This document shows, one piece after another, positions 61,001 through 64,000 of a stretch of 64,000 nt of DNA (its first letter is position 1; each line of letters begins with the position of its first letter). The notes beneath the pieces were generated by a model. That model saw only the letters and a list, made by a program, of their open reading frames with translations, did not search any database and had not been told where the DNA came from. The stretch is from assembly GCA_003344405.1 (NCBI GenBank), contig NOWV01000001.1:248001-312000 (forward strand), written 5' to 3'. This DNA comes from Trichoplax sp. H2. Its lineage: Eukaryota; Placozoa; Uniplacotomia; Trichoplacea. A program made the translations under genes and the position numbers.

Positions 61001-64000
61001 CATTAATAATAGCAGTCGTAGCAGTTGATAACCCAGTAGTTTTGTCTAATACATTCGATTTATAATCTTTTCTTATTTTTTGTCCTAAGTTAGAAAATTC
61101 GAACTCTTGTACTGCAGACGTGGAATATAACTGACGTAAAGGCGGTAAGTCATCTATCTTTAAGTTGCGTTTTTGGAACCATTTCGCTAATTTTTTGTAA
61201 CTTCGAACAGCCTTCTTTCTATTGATAAAATCTGATTCCATAACTGCTTTAAAATCTAGCTTATCAAGCATACTGATATAATTATTTGCCATAAATGGGT
61301 AATGTACTGTGGATAAAAACTGTGTATTGGTGACATCGACAGAATCTTCTCCATATTGAAACTGAATTACAGAACCATCGGTATCGCGGACAGTTAGATC
61401 ATATTGAACAACTAGTCCCTCTAAGTGCTTAACTAAACAACGCTGTAAATAGCCACTTCGACTGGTTTTCACAGCAGTATCAACTAATCCTTCTCTTCCA
61501 GCCATACAATGAAAAAAATATTCTTGTGGTCGTAAACCAGACAAGAAGCGATTATCAACAAATCCACCAGCTCTTGGGCTTGTGTCGTAGGGAGTAAAAC
61601 TTGGCAACGAACGTCCACTAATCATTAATGGTGGCCGTTTCCCTTCGAGCTCAATTTGACCAAGCAAGCAAGAAATTTGCATACAATTAACCGTTGAACC
61701 TTTAGCACCGGATTGGACCATTAATTGCAAGTTGTTTTCCGGAAATAGTTTAAGTAGTCCAGCGCCAGTACATGCTTTATTAATTTCATTGGTAAAATGA
61801 TCAGTGTTACGTTTCATATGGCTTTCTAATTCTGCCAATAAATCTTTATTTTTAAGATGAGCTTGACAAAACTTTTCTTGGACAAGCGATTTACTGTTAA
61901 CATTAAACGCTTCCTTAGCAATTTTATTACCGGATGATGCACAGTCTTTGATAAATTGTTGACGCAAATTATCTGCATCTTGTCGAACTAAAATATCTTC
62001 AATACCTAAGGTAAAACCATTCATTTGTAAAAATTTAGTAAGTAGCTTTGATACGCTTGATAGGAAAGTAGTCGAAGTATCGCCGCCATATAATTCATAA
62101 CAACAATGAACTAAACCGTAAGATGTGGCGCCAAAATGAGCTTTGTCTAAGATTCCACATAACAATTCTCCTTGTCGAATAACAACTTGAGATTCGGATA
62201 AAATTTCATCATATAACGGTTTATAATAGCGCGATTTCTTTTTCATACGTGTATTCACCCAACTTTTATCGGCAATTTTTGATTTGCCCAACATATTTAA
62301 AGGTGTACTATTCTTGGGTAAGATATTGAGAAGGAGAGTTGATAAAACTTGCTTACCAGACCATAACTGACGTGGCTTTATAATACAAGGTGGTAATAAA
62401 TGTATCGGACCATCTTTATCAGTTAATGCGAAATAAATAAGCTGAAAATATTGCTCTTTTGTAAACATTCGACCACGAATCATTAACTTCACAGAGGATA
62501 CCATATGATCTTGTATCAAACCACTTATTGGCTTACCATCTTTAGGTAGGAGATACTGATATTTAGTACTTGCAATAGTATAAGCTTCAGCACGTGATAA
62601 TTCGGATTGTGGAACATGCATATTCATTTCGTCACCATCAAAATCAGCATTATAGCATTTACAATTAGCGTAATGTAATCGTAGAGTTTTCTCACCTGGC
62701 AAAACTCTAACCTTATGTGCCATTATACTAGGACGATGTAACGTAGGCTGGCGATTCATTAATACCACATCACCATCAACAAGATGACGATGAACTTTTT
62801 TACATTGACCAACATGGGACGTATTTGGAGTTAATAATTGCTTTGCTAAGGCTTGGCGTTGATTGAAACTGTGTTGACTAATTTTCTTAATATTACCATC
62901 TTCAAATTCAATAAGAGTTGCACCGGGATGCTTATTAGGCCCATTGATGACGGCATTTCTCAACTGTCTAACATTAAATGGTGTAACAGGTTGACAATAG
63001 GTCAATTTTGTAGCAAATACCTCAGGAACTCCAACTTCATCGCAATTAATTGAAAGATCAGGCGAAATTACTGATCGAGCAGCAAAATTCACTCTTTTAC
63101 CCATCATATGCTTCCTTAATAAACCTTCTTTCTTTTCAAGTATTTGCTTAATACCAGGTGCCTTATCAGATGATAATTTATCTAAATCGCTGTCCACAAA
63201 ACAGTTAACGTGCGTTTGTAATCGAAGCCAAGCATTGTGTAATCGAGCTGTAGGTGTACTGCCTGCTATCTTGATTGATCTACCACCAAAGTAATAAGAT
63301 TTCACCTTAACGTCGTGATCGTTGACATTTTTATTCTCTTCTTGTTTTAGATTATCAATTAAATCTTCTACAACGACATTATCTTCTAAAATTTTATTTA
63401 AGTTGGTAGTTTGAGGGCTTTCAAAACGACTATCACCTAATGTTGAAACCTGTCAAGTTCAAGATGATAATAGAGAATCAAACAAGGGTAAAAATGAGTT
63501 CTATTTTATTACAACGCTATAATTTCCGTATCTAGTAATATACCATTATTAACTTGTTACTCCTAAATGTGGACTGCAGTATAATTTAATTCAAGGCCAC
63601 AAGAATGTAACTATGTAATCATTGACTATTTTATATACAAGTAGCATGATACATAAATTATTTAAAAGATCCAATTATAATAACTGATTCTACTTACAGG
63701 CCTAAATCGTGTTGGTGGGACTGGGATGACATCCAAGAAGAAAGAATTTTCATTTGCTATACGTCTGTTGGAGGTAAGTTTATTAAATGTGCCAAAGACT
63801 AGCGTTAATATGCGTTTCTCATTCTTCCATAGTTGGCGTAAATGATAACGAACTTCAATAGGATGCATATATTTTTGACGAGCTAATGAGTATTCGCTCT
63901 CCATTTCGGTATTCTTTCCTTGATCAATACTGTCATTTGATAGATTACTTGTGACCTGATGTACTAAATTACCCGATTCTGTATTTTCAACTAATTCCTG
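57726..64000 (-). CDS. POLR1A: RNA polymerase I largest subunit, 15 exons, 5' end outside window
   Basis: Largest catalytic subunit of RNA polymerase I, which transcribes the large rRNA precursor in the nucleolus. The 15 exons encode 1497 residues plus stop, with every phase closing. The full human protein is 1720 residues; the first few hundred residues lie beyond the right edge. Visible landmarks: [40 protein letters not shown] (62727-62756), the catalytic metal site [12 protein letters not shown] (Asp codons within 62616-62645), [29 protein letters not shown] and the trigger-loop region [20 protein letters not shown] (about 60661-60732). After the trigger loop comes the acidic, divergent Pol I linker, spread over small exons, then the conserved C-terminus ([20 protein letters not shown] to [15 protein letters not shown]). 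RPB1 and RPC1 are excluded: there is no heptad-repeat tail, and the linker and C-terminus follow RPA1. No broken motif was seen. Confidence 0.98.
58229..58339 (-). CDS. POLR1A: POLR1A exon
   Basis: 111 nt encoding [20 protein letters not shown] and [15 protein letters not shown]. This is a strongly conserved C-terminal segment. Confidence 0.93.
58569..58664 (-). CDS. POLR1A: POLR1A exon
   Basis: 96 nt encoding [20 protein letters not shown] through TTDGVNLQ, aligned to human GITRCLLNE...NTEGINL. Confidence 0.92.
58743..58802 (-). CDS. POLR1A: POLR1A exon
   Basis: 60 nt encoding [20 protein letters not shown]. The acceptor is taattag. The donor GTTTGA is weak, but the next exon continues the family alignment exactly. 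Confidence 0.82.
58918..58998 (-). CDS. POLR1A: POLR1A exon
   Basis: 81 nt encoding [20 protein letters not shown] and WYEFTFT, where conservation with other RPA1 proteins resumes. The donor is ACG|GTAAGG. Confidence 0.85.
59075..59127 (-). CDS. POLR1A: POLR1A exon
   Basis: 53 nt of acidic linker ([17 protein letters not shown]). The acceptor is aataattttag and the donor GAAT|GTAAGT. Confidence 0.78.
59195..59284 (-). CDS. POLR1A: POLR1A exon
   Basis: 90 nt of acidic/Ser/Asn linker ([18 protein letters not shown]...). The donor TTCA|GTATGC is the only GT that keeps the frame before a stop. Confidence 0.72.
59435..59462 (-). CDS. POLR1A: POLR1A micro-exon (28 nt)
   Basis: Encodes KLSYDDNTD plus one base. 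The acceptor is tatttttttacag and the donor GATG|GTGAGT. The phases fit both neighbours; skipping it would shift the frame. Confidence 0.72.
59556..59659 (-). CDS. POLR1A: POLR1A exon
   Basis: 104 nt of charged linker ([18 protein letters not shown]...). Supported by splice signals and phase rather than sequence similarity. Confidence 0.78.
59740..59798 (-). CDS. POLR1A: POLR1A exon
   Basis: 59 nt encoding [19 protein letters not shown], the start of the divergent linker. The acceptor is tttattattcag and the donor GACG|GTAATA. Confidence 0.82.
59887..59996 (-). CDS. POLR1A: POLR1A exon
   Basis: 110 nt encoding [18 protein letters not shown] and on to KASKSN. It aligns to human LRPEDILRFMETRFF. 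The donor GTAGGT is slightly unusual; reading through gives a stop at once. Confidence 0.88.
60044..60063. repeat. AT microsatellite in POLR1A intron
   Basis: A run of TA dinucleotides in a 92-bp intron, between the 58-nt and 110-nt exons. Confidence 0.9.
60089..60146 (-). CDS. POLR1A: POLR1A exon
   Basis: 58 nt encoding [19 protein letters not shown], aligned to human KFQVYQLRFQFLPHAYY. The intron that follows it (59997-60088) contains an AT microsatellite. Confidence 0.9.
60221..60303 (-). CDS. POLR1A: POLR1A exon
   Basis: 83 nt encoding [20 protein letters not shown] and following, aligned to human EVLQKIDVQESF. The donor is AAC|GTAAGC. Confidence 0.9.
60492..63449 (-). CDS. POLR1A: POLR1A large central exon
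   Basis: 986 codons without an intron. It carries the clamp, active site, funnel, bridge helix and trigger loop. The acceptor is cttgacag|GTT and the donor TCACAA|GTAAAT. The first 48 codons lie upstream of the GTG at 63305 and are required by phase. Confidence 0.97.
63698..64000 (-). CDS. POLR1A: POLR1A exon (5'-most in window, runs off the edge)
   Basis: 101 codons open to the window edge, ending ...[15 protein letters not shown] before CCT|GTAAGT. It corresponds to the clamp region just before residue 385 or so of the human protein. The Met at 63904 is internal, not the start. Confidence 0.95.

Noticed and set aside
60511-61065. Plus-strand frames of 61 and 82 residues
   Set aside because: Antisense shadows of the large POLR1A exon, which has unmistakable polymerase motifs.
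63303-63305. GTG at 63305 as a translation start for POLR1A
   Set aside because: The frame stays open upstream to a good acceptor at 63449 and continues into the preceding exon in phase; the start lies beyond the window.

Overview
This window looks like nuclear DNA from an early-branching animal. It is strongly AT-rich, and its genes are split by GT-AG introns. The three genes I can recognise are animal-type MIDN, NIM1K and POLR1A, all on the minus strand. A placozoan such as Trichoplax or Hoilungia is my best guess from base composition, intron style and the divergence of the proteins. That assignment is inference; another AT-rich invertebrate is possible. A 20-N assembly gap lies at 53438-53457.

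Layout. (1) 1-1924: no gene seen. (2) 1925-10634: a complete five-exon midnolin gene of 330 residues, assembled here from short exons that open-reading-frame calling does not join. (3) 10635-34397: about 24 kb with no recognisable gene. Its first 5 kb, upstream of MIDN, is richer in CpG and holds a tandem pair of CRE-like sites, an E-box and dense clusters of a TACTGTA/TACAGTA motif. (4) 34398-45658: a complete three-exon NIM1K-type LKB1-pathway kinase of 523 residues, with an 8.7-kb first intron containing a degenerate 113-bp tandem repeat. (5) 45659-57725: 12 kb without a gene, holding a CRE-like palindrome and TACTGTA motifs, a five-unit 200/265-bp tandem array, a three-unit 140-bp array, and a near-identical duplication on either side of the assembly gap. 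(6) 57726-64000: the last 15 coding exons of POLR1A, the largest subunit of RNA polymerase I. Its 5' end lies beyond the right edge.

In all three genes the splice phases close exactly, and each reconstructed protein runs to a C-terminus aligned with the vertebrate one. The genes have separate jobs: ubiquitin-independent proteasomal turnover of nuclear proteins (MIDN), kinase signalling (NIM1K) and rRNA synthesis (POLR1A). Nothing shows that they work together beyond sharing a strand. I found no tRNA, rRNA, CRISPR array or intact transposon. The most noteworthy items are the compact midnolin, the two promoter-like regions with a shared motif, the tandem arrays around NIM1K, the long G/C homopolymers in an AT-rich background, and the probable false duplication at the gap.
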